A stretch of DNA of 64,000 nt from CBCYMI01 sp965183855 (GCA_965183855.1 CBCYMI010000003.1:1-64000); one strand, 5' to 3'. Positions 51,348 to 61,620 are shown, numbered from the stretch's first letter. A program made the numbers and translations. The notes: generated from the letters alone by a model not told the origin.

Positions 51348-51769
51348 TATTTTCCTCCAAGGCATATACCTTTAAACTAATTCTGGCAAACTTATTTGCC
51401 CGTCTATTTTCGAATCATCAACCTGATCCTTCAAACTATAGAACTAACCTAATATCATATAAAAGGCTAGTCTTAATTTGTAGAAATATACCAAAAAAAC
51501 GCATATCGTTGCTAAAATGAAACAAAAATATCATTTAGCTATTTTAGTTAAGCTTTAAACAAGCTTTGTATTTAGTTAATAACAACGCATTTAAATCATT
51601 TAGGGCTACTAAATATCCCACTCACTTTAGTTGTGTGACGATATCATATTAGTTATATAATGATATCATATTTTAGTCTGTTCTGATCCATTCTCAGTTT
51701 AAACCATATTTATTCTGAGACACGTCTGGATAATCCAAACATGTCAGATTTATCATATGACAAGAAGAG
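51348..51769. other. OmpA upstream region
   Basis: 422 bp between the OmpA start and IS copy D, with no ORF. It should contain the OmpA promoter and mRNA leader. No definite promoter pair could be fixed by eye. Confidence 0.55.
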
Positions 51770-52565
51770 GTTGTCAATGAAGTGTTTATAAACCTGGTTG
51801 GAGTATTTGTTGTTAGTATAACAGCGAGAACAACATATGGTTCGGCAAGAACAAATCATCACTTAGCAACACTTTTACCATAAAATTTAAGAAACCATTG
51901 CTTTTGAACTTCAAGATGAACGTCTTGTTTCTAATAAGTAAGTAAGATAGAAAGGGGGATGAATCTTATTTTGGCGAGACCTCACAAAGGAAACCTTAGC
52001 AAAGGAGCGACAAGAAAACGACAACCCGTTTCAAGAGAGTTTTATAATTCCAAAGGGAATCTGAGCAAAGAAATGGTAAGAAAACTAGCCATTTTTAACT
52101 TACTAAAATATGATAAAGCAATCTATACAAGAGTAATTATTCCATCAAGATAGGCTGTATTTAATTTGTTAAAGCTTGGTAGAAAATCTACACAAAAATG
52201 ATTGCAGATACTTCCAAAAACACACTCTATTGCCGTTATTAAAGATAACTAGCTGCCAGATTCATTATGTATAGGGATAGCCCACAAACATATAATGAAT
52301 TGGATGTGTTGGCATTTCACTATTATCAGATCAATCATAGTCAATGATTTTCTGATAAGAAAAATTATATCAATGAGATTAAGAGTTTCTTAAATCAAGC
52401 AAAGCACGAGTTACGCGCAAATATAATAGTATTCCAAAAGAAAACGTTTGCTTGTTTTTGAACACTTATTCTTGAAAGAGTATGAATTTTAGATCTAACT
52501 CTGGACATTCAAATGAGTAAGTGAATCCGCTTAAAAAATGGAAAAGAAACCATTTTATTTAGAAC
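51770..52565 (+). mobile_element. Decayed IS1595-family element, copy D
   Basis: The plus strand reads EVFINLVGVFVVSITARTTY, then DERLVSN, DESYFG, SKEMVRKLAIFNLLKYDKAI and YTRVIIPS. Later DVLAFHYYQINHS, DKKNYINEIKSFLNQAKHEL and IPKENV complete the IS1595 transposase outline, with several frame changes. It is an inverted copy of 48945-49745. Confidence 0.82.
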
Positions 52566-52739
52566 TAACCCTTATTTTTTATATTCAAATATACCCTCTA
52601 TTTTCGAATCAGCACAAAATATCATTGTGTCTAAATTAATTAATGCTAAATTCGAATAAATCCAATTTATTTTACCAATCAGAAAAAAGAGTTTCAGATT
52701 GTTTCTTCTTGAAAGATATCCTTAAAAAAATCACGTTTA

Positions 52740-53981
52740 TTATTCAATAAGATCGGCAAGATCAGCATTTTCATTATAGGTACCGATCACACCTTCATCT
52801 TCCCATTTTCTAATTTTCTTATCCTTTATACCTAAATATTTCTTAAGAATGAGCGTTGTATGTTCTCCTAATTTTGGGGGGAAATAATATGTCTCACCTG
52901 CTCCTGCATGCTTTAATGGACTTGAAAGCAAGTGAATCTGACCAATTCCTTGAACATCAAAAAGATCTACCAGCCCTCTTTCTTTAATCTGTGAATGCCT
53001 AAACACCTGTTCAACAGTATTAATCGCACCGCAGGGGATATTAACAGACTTTAATCGCTCAAGCCAAAATTCAACTGATTTTGTTAGGGTAATATTATTA
53101 ATTTTTTCTGAAAGTTGTTTTTGATGTTTAACCCTGTTTTCATTTGTGTTAAACTGATTTTGCTCTGCCCATTCTTTATGCCCCAATAAATGAGCCAGTC
53201 TTGTAAATTGTTCATTATTTCCAGCTGCAATAATAAAATAACCATTTGCAGCCTTAAAGCTTTCATAGGGCACAATATTTGGATGCCTATTTCCCAAACG
53301 CCTAGGTGAATCACCTCCAATTAAATAATTCATGGCCTGATTGGCTAGACTTGCAGTTAAACAATCAAATAAAGAAAGATCTAGATGACATGCGCTTCGT
53401 TTTTCATTGGCTAATGCAGCACAAATTGAAGTTGCAGCATATAATCCAGTAAATAAATCTGCAATGGCAACCCCTGTTTTGGTCGGATGCCCACATTCTT
53501 CATCAGGGTATCCTGTTACAGACATATAGCCAGCTTCTCCTTGAATGGAAAAATCATATCCTGCCTGCTGATGGCAAGATCCTACCTGTCCATAGCCTGT
53601 AATGGAACAATAAATAATATTAGGTTGAATTTGTTTGATCGATTCAAAATCAAGCTGATATTTTTTTAAAAGATTTGGTTTAAAATTTTCTATAATAACA
53701 TCAGATCTGGCTGCCAGTTTTTTTACAATCTCTATCCCAGATTTTGTTTTTAGATTAACCGCAATAGACCTTTTATTCCGATTAGTTGAGAGAAAATAAG
53801 CAGAATAATCCTTTTCTCCCTTTAAAAAAGGAGGACCCCATTTCCGAGTATCATCTCCTTTTTCTGGATGTTCTACTTTAATAACATCAGCCCCCAGATC
53901 TGCAAGAGTCTGGCTAGCCCAGGGACCTGCCAGAACTCTTGATAAATCAAGGATTTTTACATGGGATAATGGTCGAATCAT
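52740..53981 (-). CDS. Class III (CaiB/BaiF) CoA-transferase, probable succinyl-CoA:glutarate CoA-transferase
   Basis: 413 aa formyl-CoA transferase-type enzyme that moves CoA between carboxylic acids. The N-terminal LDLSRVLAGPWASQTLADLG and KVEHPEKGDDTR motifs are typical, and the catalytic Asp is at about 175 in VAIADLFTGLYA. Its neighbour is glutaryl-CoA dehydrogenase; the same pairing serves glutarate activation in Pseudomonas (gcdG-gcdH) and in human SUGCT/GCDH. The substrate is therefore inferred from context. Confidence 0.88.
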   Translation of the reverse strand: MIRPLSHVKILDLSRVLAGPWASQTLADLGADVIKVEHPEKGDDTRKWGPPFLKGEKDYSAYFLSTNRNKRSIAVNLKTKSGIEIVKKLAARSDVIIENFKPNLLKKYQLDFESIKQIQPNIIYCSITGYGQVGSCHQQAGYDFSIQGEAGYMSVTGYPDEECGHPTKTGVAIADLFTGLYAATSICAALANEKRSACHLDLSLFDCLTASLANQAMNYLIGGDSPRRLGNRHPNIVPYESFKAANGYFIIAAGNNEQFTRLAHLLGHKEWAEQNQFNTNENRVKHQKQLSEKINNITLTKSVEFWLERLKSVNIPCGAINTVEQVFRHSQIKERGLVDLFDVQGIGQIHLLSSPLKHAGAGETYYFPPKLGEHTTLILKKYLGIKDKKIRKWEDEGVIGTYNENADLADLIE

Positions 53982-54083
53982 AATTTTTTCTTATAATGGT
54001 TTTTTTAAATACATTATAAGAGATCAATCAGAAAAAATCCAATTTAAATTTATCCAGTTTTTATAAAACAAAAAAACCCTTAC

Positions 54084-54803
54084 TTAACAATGATATTGGA
54101 AATATTGAGGTTTTCCGCAAATTTTAATGAGTTTTATAGAATGATCTGATGTGGGTTTATTCATTAACTCAATATCAGCAATCATTGCACCATGGGGCAA
54201 ATCAAGATATTTCAAACATTCATTTTCTGCAGATTTTACCCTAAAAGTTTGTGTTAATGCTGTTTTATCAGAAAAGATTTCAGAAAAACAAACCTGTTGA
54301 GTTCCATTTTTATTTTCTTCATCCAGCCCATAAACATATACAACCGCAAAAGCTTCTTCTCCTTTATAAAAAATACCTGTTTTTCTGGATACTTTTTCAT
54401 CTTGTTTAAGCCCAATACTCGCAGACAGGCTTTTGGATGCTTGCATGACTTTATTATCAATAAATTCAATTCGCTCATCTTCAGCCAAAGGAAAACCTTT
54501 TTCTATTAATTCATTTAATGAAACACTTACTGTTTTTTGTACACTTCCATAAATGACACATGTACCACGCCCCCGATATCTTAAAACATAGCCAGAACGT
54601 GCTAATTCATTTAATGCACGTTTTGCTGTTATTCTTGAAACATTAAACGCTTCTGCCAATGCATGTTCCCCTGGAAGCACACAATCTCTTGGCATATCAC
54701 CTTCTTCAATCTTTGCTTTTAAAATCATATAAATTTGATGATAAAGCGGTGTTGGAGATTCTAAATCCAAAACGGATTCATCACATATTTTTTCTATATT
54801 CAT
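54084..54803 (-). CDS. GntR/HutC-family transcriptional regulator
   Basis: About 239 aa: N-terminal winged helix-turn-helix (~20-85, with LPGEHALAEAFNVSRITAKR) and a C-terminal UTRA ligand-binding domain (~95-235). ATG 54803 (MNIEKICDES) is preferred over upstream in-frame ATGs at 54815 and 54836, because an AAGGA lies just upstream. It lies between the CoA-transferase and dehydrogenase genes and probably controls them in response to a small acid; that role is inferred from position. Confidence 0.85.
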   Translation of the reverse strand: MNIEKICDESVLDLESPTPLYHQIYMILKAKIEEGDMPRDCVLPGEHALAEAFNVSRITAKRALNELARSGYVLRYRGRGTCVIYGSVQKTVSVSLNELIEKGFPLAEDERIEFIDNKVMQASKSLSASIGLKQDEKVSRKTGIFYKGEEAFAVVYVYGLDEENKNGTQQVCFSEIFSDKTALTQTFRVKSAENECLKYLDLPHGAMIADIELMNKPTSDHSIKLIKICGKPQYFQYHC

Positions 54804-54836
54804 AATCCTTACCATTAAAATTATTATACTATACAT

Positions 54837-55207
54837 TAAAAAATAGGAATAATTACCTTATTAAATATAATGATAAGTTTATTTGTTTTTATTTCTATAG
54901 TCTAGCATCAAATACACATAGCAGCTTAAACATAAATGCTATAACAAATAGAAATAATAATTGATATTATATTTACTTTATGGATTTTCTTTTATTAAAC
55001 CAAGCCTGGTTTATAGAATAGTTTTTTATATATTCCTTTAAGTTTAAAATATTATTTCTATACAAAAACCTATTTAAAATAGGTTTATAAAAACCTCTGT
55101 ATAAACTCAGTTTCTAAACTAAACAAACGTAATCTAACTGACTGAAAAATTAAGCGAAAATATTTTTATGTAGAGGATCTAAATATTAGATAAAAGAATT
55201 AATTTTA
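54837..55207. other. gcdH-gntR spacer
   Basis: 371 bp with no gene. It contains the hairpin at 55066-55086 described separately. The stretch just before the regulator start is rich in TATA-like sequence. Confidence 0.5.
55066..55086 (-). terminator. Putative terminator after glutaryl-CoA dehydrogenase gene
   Basis: Perfect 21-nt palindrome (AAACCTATTT and its complement around a central base) followed by T residues on the minus strand, about 120 nt beyond the dehydrogenase stop. AT-rich stem, so strength is uncertain. Confidence 0.4.
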
Positions 55208-56380
55208 CTAAAATGCCTGTATTCCTGTCTGTGATCGACCCAGAATAAGCGCATGAATATCCTGTGTTCCCTCATAAGTATTTACAGCTTCCAGATTAAT
55301 CAAATGACGAATAACATGATATTCATCCGAGATTCCATTCCCACCATGCATATCTCGAGCATTTCGTACAATATCAAGCGCTTTAATACAATTATTACGT
55401 TTTAAAAGAGAAATTGCTTCAAACATGGATTTACCCTGATCAAGCAATCGTCCCAAACGCAGAGCAGATATTAATCCCAGTGTAATTTCAGTTTGCATAT
55501 CAGCAAGTTTTTTTTGTATTAATTGATTGGCAGCCAATGGCTTGTTAAACTGTTTGCGGTTTAACGTATATTCTCGTGCTGCATGCCAACAAAATTCAGC
55601 AGCCCCCATACTCCCCCATGCAATTCCATAACGAGCCTTATTTAAACAGCCAAATGGACCTTTTAATCCTTTTACATTCGGTAATAATGCAGTTTCAGGA
55701 ACCAATACTTCATCTAAAACAATCTCACCTGTAATAGAAGCTCTTAGAGAAAACTTGCCTTCAATCTTTGGTGTTGAGAATCCATTTAATTCTTTTTCTA
55801 TGATAAATCCTCGGATATTATTTTCATCATCCTTTGCCCAAACAATCGCAATATCTGCAATTGGTGCATTTGTTATCCAGGTTTTTGTTCCTGAAATCAG
55901 CCAGCCATTTTTTACTTTTCTGGCACGCGTTTTCATACCTCCAGGATCTGAACCATGATCTGGTTCAGTCAACCCAAAACAACCGATTAAGTTTCCACAT
56001 GCAAGTCCTGGCAAATATTTCTTTTTTTGTTCTTCATTTCCATAAGTAAAAATAGGGTGAATAACCAGAGAATTTTGAACGCTCATTACAGAACGATATC
56101 CTGAATCAACATATTCAATTTGTCTTGCAATCAAACCATAGGCAACATGATTTAAACCAGATCCGCCATATTCATCTGGTAACGTAATCGCCAAAAAGCC
56201 TAATTCTCCAAATTCATTCATAATATTTGGATCAAATTTTTCATACCGATTTGCTTCCAGAATTCTTGTAAACAGTTTATCCTGACTATATGATAATGCC
56301 GTCTTATGCGCTAGCAATTCTTCTTCCGATAAGCACTCAGACAAAAGCAATGGATCTGACCAATCTATATTTTCAGACAT
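55208..56380 (-). CDS. gcdH: Glutaryl-CoA dehydrogenase
   Basis: FAD enzyme (390 aa) that oxidises and decarboxylates glutaryl-CoA to crotonyl-CoA in lysine, tryptophan and glutarate breakdown. The acyl-CoA dehydrogenase fold is complete: GCFGLTEPDHGSDPGGM, then WITNAPIADIAIVWAKDD, and ARDMHGGNGISDEYHVIRHL. The catalytic Glu is Glu370 in NTYEGTQDIHALILGR, the pattern specific to GCDH. Downstream lie the GntR regulator and the CoA-transferase. Confidence 0.93.
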   Translation of the reverse strand: MSENIDWSDPLLLSECLSEEELLAHKTALSYSQDKLFTRILEANRYEKFDPNIMNEFGELGFLAITLPDEYGGSGLNHVAYGLIARQIEYVDSGYRSVMSVQNSLVIHPIFTYGNEEQKKKYLPGLACGNLIGCFGLTEPDHGSDPGGMKTRARKVKNGWLISGTKTWITNAPIADIAIVWAKDDENNIRGFIIEKELNGFSTPKIEGKFSLRASITGEIVLDEVLVPETALLPNVKGLKGPFGCLNKARYGIAWGSMGAAEFCWHAAREYTLNRKQFNKPLAANQLIQKKLADMQTEITLGLISALRLGRLLDQGKSMFEAISLLKRNNCIKALDIVRNARDMHGGNGISDEYHVIRHLINLEAVNTYEGTQDIHALILGRSQTGIQAF

Positions 56381-56707
56381 ATATATAAATACCTTAACAG
56401 CAATAAAGTGAAATTTAAATCCATAAATTAACCAAAGCTAATTTAATCATTTATTGTTTTTAAACAATAGTCTAAATGTTTCATGAATCAAGATAAAAGA
56501 ATGAATCTAGTATGTATTTACTTAAATTTACTATAAAGCAAGCCAAAAATATATCGGATCAAATTTCTGAACACAATAAATGATTAAATACAATAGAGAA
56601 AATGAGCAATCAATATTTCCTCAATATGAAAAAGGAAATAAATACACCAAATAGTTTAAAACTTTAAACTATTTGGGTAGAGTAAAAAACATTAATCCCC
56701 TCTCGAA
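56381..56707. other. Spacer with strong inverted repeat
   Basis: 327 bp. A perfect 14-bp stem with a 2-nt gap (56647-56660 with 56663-56676, ccaaatagtttaaa) sits about 30 nt downstream of the YegP-like gene and can act as a bidirectional terminator between it and gcdH. No gene seen. Confidence 0.6.
56647..56676 (-). terminator. Palindrome downstream of the YegP-like gene
   Basis: Perfect inverted repeat of 14 bp with a 2-nt centre. The downstream sequence on the minus strand is T-rich. Function as terminator is likely but unproven. Confidence 0.55.
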
Positions 56708-57049
56708 TTACGAAGAAACCGTTTCATCTATAACAGAGGCAGAACTCGCAGCTCTTGCAACCGCTTGTGCTCCATTTTTCGCAGAAGCTTCAGAAGCATA
56801 GCCTTGGCTTTGCAAAATTATTTCTCCATTTCTTGCCTTTAGACTAAAATAATATTTACCATTAGCTCCTTGTTTAAAGGCATAGTTTTTTTCTTCTCCA
56901 GCATTTTTCTTAACAGATTCTATACCATTTTTTGCACTTACTTTTTGCTTATACATTTCACTTCTACCAACAGGTTCATTATTTCCTGCAACCAATGTAA
57001 AATAAAATTGACCGTTTTTTGCTCGTTTAATAATAAATTTAGCGGACAT
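56708..57049 (-). CDS. YegP-family protein (two DUF1508 modules)
   Basis: 113 aa with two tandem DUF1508 repeats: FIIKRAKNGQFYFTLVAGNN with ENGxxSVKKNA at 1-55, and YAFKQGANGKYYFSLKARNG with SKNGAQAV-type motif at 56-105. The family is small, cytosolic and of unclear function, with members implicated in stress. An RBS (GAGGAG) precedes the start. Preceded by 386 bp with no gene. Confidence 0.9.
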   Translation of the reverse strand: MSAKFIIKRAKNGQFYFTLVAGNNEPVGRSEMYKQKVSAKNGIESVKKNAGEEKNYAFKQGANGKYYFSLKARNGEIILQSQGYASEASAKNGAQAVARAASSASVIDETVSS

Positions 57050-57435
57050 AAATCATTCTCCTCAATATGTTAACCTTTAACCCCATCTACAATGATACTA
57101 TTCTGATCCTCAAAGGATTAATTAATGGCTTAATAATATATTATTAATGGGGCGTGAACAATACACTTTATCCAATTGATTTTTGTTTAAAATAAACTCT
57201 TTAATAAGCATTTTGATCGATTTCTTATACAAGAAACAAGAAAACCTGTTATAATTTAAGGATTATTTTTACATTTGTTTCGTGTGTGAATTGAGCAATT
57301 GGATTTAGGCTAGACAAAAACCCTTCTTTTAATCTAAAAAGGATCTTTACATTTAGTGAATGCATTCTTAAATACTAATTCAGTTTCATCGTTTGTCATT
57401 TAACTTTGTTTTAACTTGTTTTTATATAGCTTTCT
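57050..57435. other. Spacer, no gene seen
   Basis: 386 bp between the YegP-like gene and the end of the receptor gene, both on the minus strand; it probably holds the YegP promoter. Nothing else recognised. Confidence 0.5.
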
Positions 57436-59340
57436 TTAAAAATCCATAATAAAGCTAAGACTAAGTCTTCTAGAAAATAGAGGTTGAAACTTATTAGACC
57501 CAACCAAAATATAACGATATTGATTGGTTAGATTTGAAAGATTAAATTGAAGTGATGCCTTACGCTGAATAATTTTAAACTTATATCGTGCGGATAAACT
57601 CTCATTAAAAGCTGGATCTATATAAAACTGATTGGTTAAGTTTACAGGTTTTTTTCCCAAATAACTAACAGAGAATCCTGCTGATAATCCTGGTAGAGAA
57701 TCAAATTCATAATCTAAATTAATTTGTCCATAAATGCCATTTTTACCAACAGGTCTTTTTCCAATTTCTTCTTCAATGTTTTGATTTACTCTGACTTTTG
57801 GATCTGCGATCACACCTCCGATTAACAAGGTTAACCGTTCCATTAATTTTGTTTTCAGACTAACTTCAAATCCTTTAAAGGTTTGATCTCCAATTGAACC
57901 AAAATAGTCATTTTTATCAAATGTCAGATAAGGCTTTTTGATATCAAAATATCCTAAGGAAAGTGTATGATTTTGATTGGGAGACCAGACAAACCCCACT
58001 TCATACTGTCGAGTGTTGATCGCTGGAAAAGTTTCAAATCTATTTATTGCATTCGAAGGAGGATTTGGACTTTCTTCAAGTCCTTTTGTATAAGATGCAT
58101 ACCCAAAAATTGATTTAGTGAATTGGGTTTGTAGACTGATATAAGGTAAGATGGGTTCACTTTTCTGTAATAGGCTAGATGATGTGGATGCTTCATGCGT
58201 TGTTTTTTGATAGTGTGCTTTTTGAATACCAAGATTGAGCGTATATTGATTTGGTTTTTTGAATCCATATCCTATCCCTATCATGATTTGTTTGATTTTA
58301 TCTCTGTTTTGTTCAGAAAAGGTAAAATCTGGCTTTTCAAGCTTTGGTGTTTGACCAATCTGGGTATTTTTGATGAAAATAGAATCAGAACCTGCATATT
58401 TACTTTTTGAATTCCGATGGCGTATAGAAACAATAAAATTATGTTGATGCTGTTTCCAGCTCAAAGAACGTATGAGTTGTAATTCACCACTAATAGATTC
58501 ATTATTTGATGAAGGATTGGCAAAAATCAATCGATCTGCCAATCCATTTTGCCGAATATTTGTTACCAGGTTAAAATAGTCTCCACCAGATTGTGATTTT
58601 GAGAAAAACATCCCTAATTTCATCTGTATTTTTAATATTGAAGCCTGTGCAATTATCCCCATATTATATTGATCTAATGCAGATTCTGTCCAGGAAAACC
58701 CATCATATACACGGCGCTTTATTTTAGGGGGAAAATAATTACCATTTGTTATATAAAAAGGAGGATTTTTTTTATTTAGTCGTGTTAAAGATAAAAACCC
58801 TTTCAATCTGTATGAATGAGAAGCTTTCCACTGTCCAACCATACCGAGGCTGGCTTTCTGACCATTTCCCCCATTTGCAAAATGATTATCATATATCCCT
58901 ATTCCTCCTGCTAAAGACAAGTTTTTAAAACTGAATTGATGATCCAGTTCAGCAGACAAGCTCCCATAACTTCCATATTTAAAAAGAACAGAGGTTAGTT
59001 TTTTAGTTTTAGGATTTCTCAATCGACGATCAACAATTCCTGTTGGCGCAGGAAAAGCATATCCAATTGCATTTGATCCCACCCGTATTGTATATCCAGA
59101 AATTATCCTGCCAGAAAGACTGGCCTGCTGATCAAAATACAATCCTTCAATTCTGATATTTCCTGCCGATGAGGGTGAATAGCCCCTTACATAACTTGAA
59201 TGATAAAGTCCAATCGATTGACCGCCAATGCTGCTTCCAAATGCATTCTTTGCTGCTGAAATAGCTTTTTCATCCACTCTTTGTGCAAATGCAGGAAAGA
59301 TCAAAAAAAACAGTAAAAAAAACAGCAGATTATTTTGCAT
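57436..59340 (-). CDS. TonB-dependent outer-membrane receptor
   Basis: 634 aa: signal peptide (MQNNLLFFLLFFLIFPAFA), then a short plug starting AISAAKNAFGSSIGG and IGLYHSSYVRGYSPSSAGNI with RIEGLYFD, a pattern typical of one TonB receptor subfamily. The rest is a long beta-barrel ending in Phe (SLSFIMDF), as outer-membrane proteins do. No TonB box was recognised by eye. The ligand is unknown; a siderophore is possible. It lies alone, without TonB or ABC genes. Confidence 0.85.
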   Translation of the reverse strand: MQNNLLFFLLFFLIFPAFAQRVDEKAISAAKNAFGSSIGGQSIGLYHSSYVRGYSPSSAGNIRIEGLYFDQQASLSGRIISGYTIRVGSNAIGYAFPAPTGIVDRRLRNPKTKKLTSVLFKYGSYGSLSAELDHQFSFKNLSLAGGIGIYDNHFANGGNGQKASLGMVGQWKASHSYRLKGFLSLTRLNKKNPPFYITNGNYFPPKIKRRVYDGFSWTESALDQYNMGIIAQASILKIQMKLGMFFSKSQSGGDYFNLVTNIRQNGLADRLIFANPSSNNESISGELQLIRSLSWKQHQHNFIVSIRHRNSKSKYAGSDSIFIKNTQIGQTPKLEKPDFTFSEQNRDKIKQIMIGIGYGFKKPNQYTLNLGIQKAHYQKTTHEASTSSSLLQKSEPILPYISLQTQFTKSIFGYASYTKGLEESPNPPSNAINRFETFPAINTRQYEVGFVWSPNQNHTLSLGYFDIKKPYLTFDKNDYFGSIGDQTFKGFEVSLKTKLMERLTLLIGGVIADPKVRVNQNIEEEIGKRPVGKNGIYGQINLDYEFDSLPGLSAGFSVSYLGKKPVNLTNQFYIDPAFNESLSARYKFKIIQRKASLQFNLSNLTNQYRYILVGSNKFQPLFSRRLSLSFIMDF

Positions 59341-59473
59341 TTCTATTTCCTATCTTATCAATGGCTTTAAAATAAAATTCAGTATAAAAGATGTTTTTAC
59401 TGTTTTTAATATAGAACGAAAATGAATTTTATTATATTAAATTTTTGTTAAGCTTAAGAAATATTGAAATAAT

Positions 59474-60184
59474 GGGGCTATCCCAGATAACTGAGGTTTG
59501 TTGTCTGAAATAGGGTGAGAAAGAGCAGATTTTAAGCAAAACGAAATAAGATAAACTGATAGAATAGTTTGCTACAGGAATAACCACACCTCATGCGGTC
59601 GAACAAATTGGTATACATCGCAAGATAGCCCTCTATTCCTTTTAACGATTTTGCGAAAGGATTGCCTTTCAATAGAGCCAAAACCTTATAAAACTTTCAG
59701 TGGTCAGGTTGAAGTTAGTGAGAGGTGTTTTAGCAGTGTTCGTAAAAACCTGGCATGCCAGAAATGTGGCAAGAAAATGACCGTTTTGGTTTGCTAAAGC
59801 GCAGATATAATAGGGCGTATACGAAGATAATTCATGGCTATTACTTCCAGTCAAACATTCATGCCTATTATTGAACGCAAAGTGATTCAGAACAATATTT
59901 TATACGGATTGTTTGGGTATCATGCGTTGAATTTAAGTGATTTTAAGCATTTCCTGTATCATCCCTTTAACGCTATTTGCAGAAAAGCATTGCCACATTA
60001 ACGCAATTGAGCATTTTTGAAACCAGAGTAAACGCCATATGAGCGAGATTTAAAGGTATCTCCAAAGAGTATTTAGCTGTTCTTGCAGAGATATGCGTGA
60101 CGCTTTAACACCCCAAAACCACAATTGCAACCAATACAGTAATGGAATAAATAATATATCCATTAATTAAATAGAACAAGCGTT
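59474..60184 (+). mobile_element. Decayed IS1595-family (IS1016-like) element, copy B
   Basis: The left end GGGGCTATCCCAGATAACTG matches the inner end of copy A (GATAACTGAG), and the right end contains TTAATTAAATAGAACAAG as in copy A. Between them the plus strand reads KTFSGQVEVSERCF, CQKCGKKMTV, MAITSSQTFMPIIERKVIQN and LFGYHALNLSDFKHF with stops, following an IS1016-type transposase. Length about 711 bp is normal for IS1016. Not active. Confidence 0.85.
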
Positions 60185-60272
60185 TTATTTTTTATATATA
60201 ATATAGTGCATGCTTGCTATAATATATGTATAATATACCATTTATAAATGATTCAAACGAGGAGAGCCTAAC

Positions 60273-60622
60273 ATGATATTTGAACCTATCAGAAAATAGG
60301 CTGTTTTTAAGGGAAGAACTAGACATAAAGAGTTTTGACCATTTTATCTTTTTATCTTCATAATAGACTTAATATATGTGATGTATGAGATGTATACTAC
60401 CAATACAAATATAGTTGTTTTATTATTTTTTTTATGTGTATTTTTATTCCTTACCATACCATCAATATCCGTATCTGTAAGGAGATTGCATGATCTCAAT
60501 AGATCAGGATTTTGGCTTTTCTTGCTTTTCTACCAATATTTGGAGGTTTCATCCTTTTAATTCTCTTTTGTTTTTCTGGAACGGTTGGAGATAATCAATA
60601 CGGACCAGATCCAAAGGAATAA
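60273..60622 (+). pseudogene. DUF805 membrane protein, two nonsense codons and one frameshift
   Basis: RBS GAGGAGAG precedes ATG 60273. The reading is MIFEPIRK, TAG, AVFKGRTRHKEF, TGA, PFYLFIFIID then on through VSVRRLHDLNRSGFWLF, which is the DUF805 signature. A frame change near 60525 then leads to PIFGGFILLILFCFSG and GDNQYGPDPKE. The TGA stands where Trp is conserved. All parts of a small multi-TM protein are present but broken. Confidence 0.82.
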
Positions 60623-60680
60623 TGATAGTAGTTTTTAAATATCATGAAATACGTTAAGATTGAATATTCAATCCTTAATA

Positions 60681-61589
60681 CTAGAATTCTATCTTTCCAA
60701 TCATTTTCTGAATGGTTTCTGCTATTTTTTGAATTGCCTGTTTTCGATAGCTCGCTTTTCTGTAAATCATACGCACTTGTCGTTTTGCCTGTTGGTTTTT
60801 TAAATCATATAACCGAATCCGATGATCCATTGACCAGCTCGATTTAGCTGTTAATGCAGGAATAAGCGTAAATCCATATCCTGCAATAACCAAATTGATT
60901 AATGTTTCAATACTGGTTGCTCTGGTTGCTGATTTTACCCCTGGCAGCCAACTATCTGGCAAATCACATACTTCCAAGACTTGCTCTCTAAGACAATGCC
61001 CATCACAAAGTAATAAAAGTTCATCCTTATTCAAATCCTGAATGCTAATTTCCTTTTTTTTACATAATGCGTGTTTAGCTGGAAGAGCAATTTTAAAATT
61101 TTCCTGATACAGATTAATTTCATGATAGTTTTTATCTTCTATCCTTGATGCAATAATAATAATTTCAATCTTTCCTTCATTTAATTGTCGAATAACATGT
61201 TCTGTTGTTGCTTCAACAAAAACGGGCTCTAGCTTGGAATATTCCTGCATTAAAACTGGAAGTAACAAGGAAATTAAAGAAGAACCAATGGTTGGAATAA
61301 TTCCAATATTTAATTCTCCAGAAAGAGGGTCTTTATGTAATTTGGCAAGGGATTTAATTTCTTTTTCTGCCAATAATGCCTGGCTTGCCAGACCAATAAT
61401 AATTTTTCCAACAGGCGTTAGAAAGGTTCTTCGTTTGGTTCTTTCAAAAATCTGAACCCCTAGGAAGGTTTCCATTTTCTTTATCTGACTACTCAATGTT
61501 GGCTGACTAACATTACAGATTTGAGCAGCTTTACCAAAATGATTATGCTCTGCAACAGCACAAATATATTCAAAGTCTCTAAGATTCAT
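60681..61589 (-). CDS. oxyR: Hydrogen peroxide-sensing LysR regulator OxyR
   Basis: 302 aa LysR-type activator. N-terminal winged helix (1-60: FGKAAQICNVSQPTLSSQIK). The redox-sensing pair is Cys199 and Cys208 in CDGHCLREQVLEVCD, the same numbering and spacing as E. coli OxyR; peroxide forms a disulfide that switches DNA binding. It is divergent from a heavy-metal exporter with a 133-bp shared region that holds an OxyR-type site. Confidence 0.95.
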   Translation of the reverse strand: MNLRDFEYICAVAEHNHFGKAAQICNVSQPTLSSQIKKMETFLGVQIFERTKRRTFLTPVGKIIIGLASQALLAEKEIKSLAKLHKDPLSGELNIGIIPTIGSSLISLLLPVLMQEYSKLEPVFVEATTEHVIRQLNEGKIEIIIIASRIEDKNYHEINLYQENFKIALPAKHALCKKKEISIQDLNKDELLLLCDGHCLREQVLEVCDLPDSWLPGVKSATRATSIETLINLVIAGYGFTLIPALTAKSSWSMDHRIRLYDLKNQQAKRQVRMIYRKASYRKQAIQKIAETIQKMIGKIEF

Positions 61590-61620
61590 GTTTTCTACCT
61601 AAAAAATCTACATTTTATTA

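Noticed and set aside
60273..60622. Alternative genetic code (TGA read as Trp)
   Set aside because: RF2 is encoded, TGA serves as a normal stop elsewhere (for example egtB), and the same gene also has a TAG and a frameshift.
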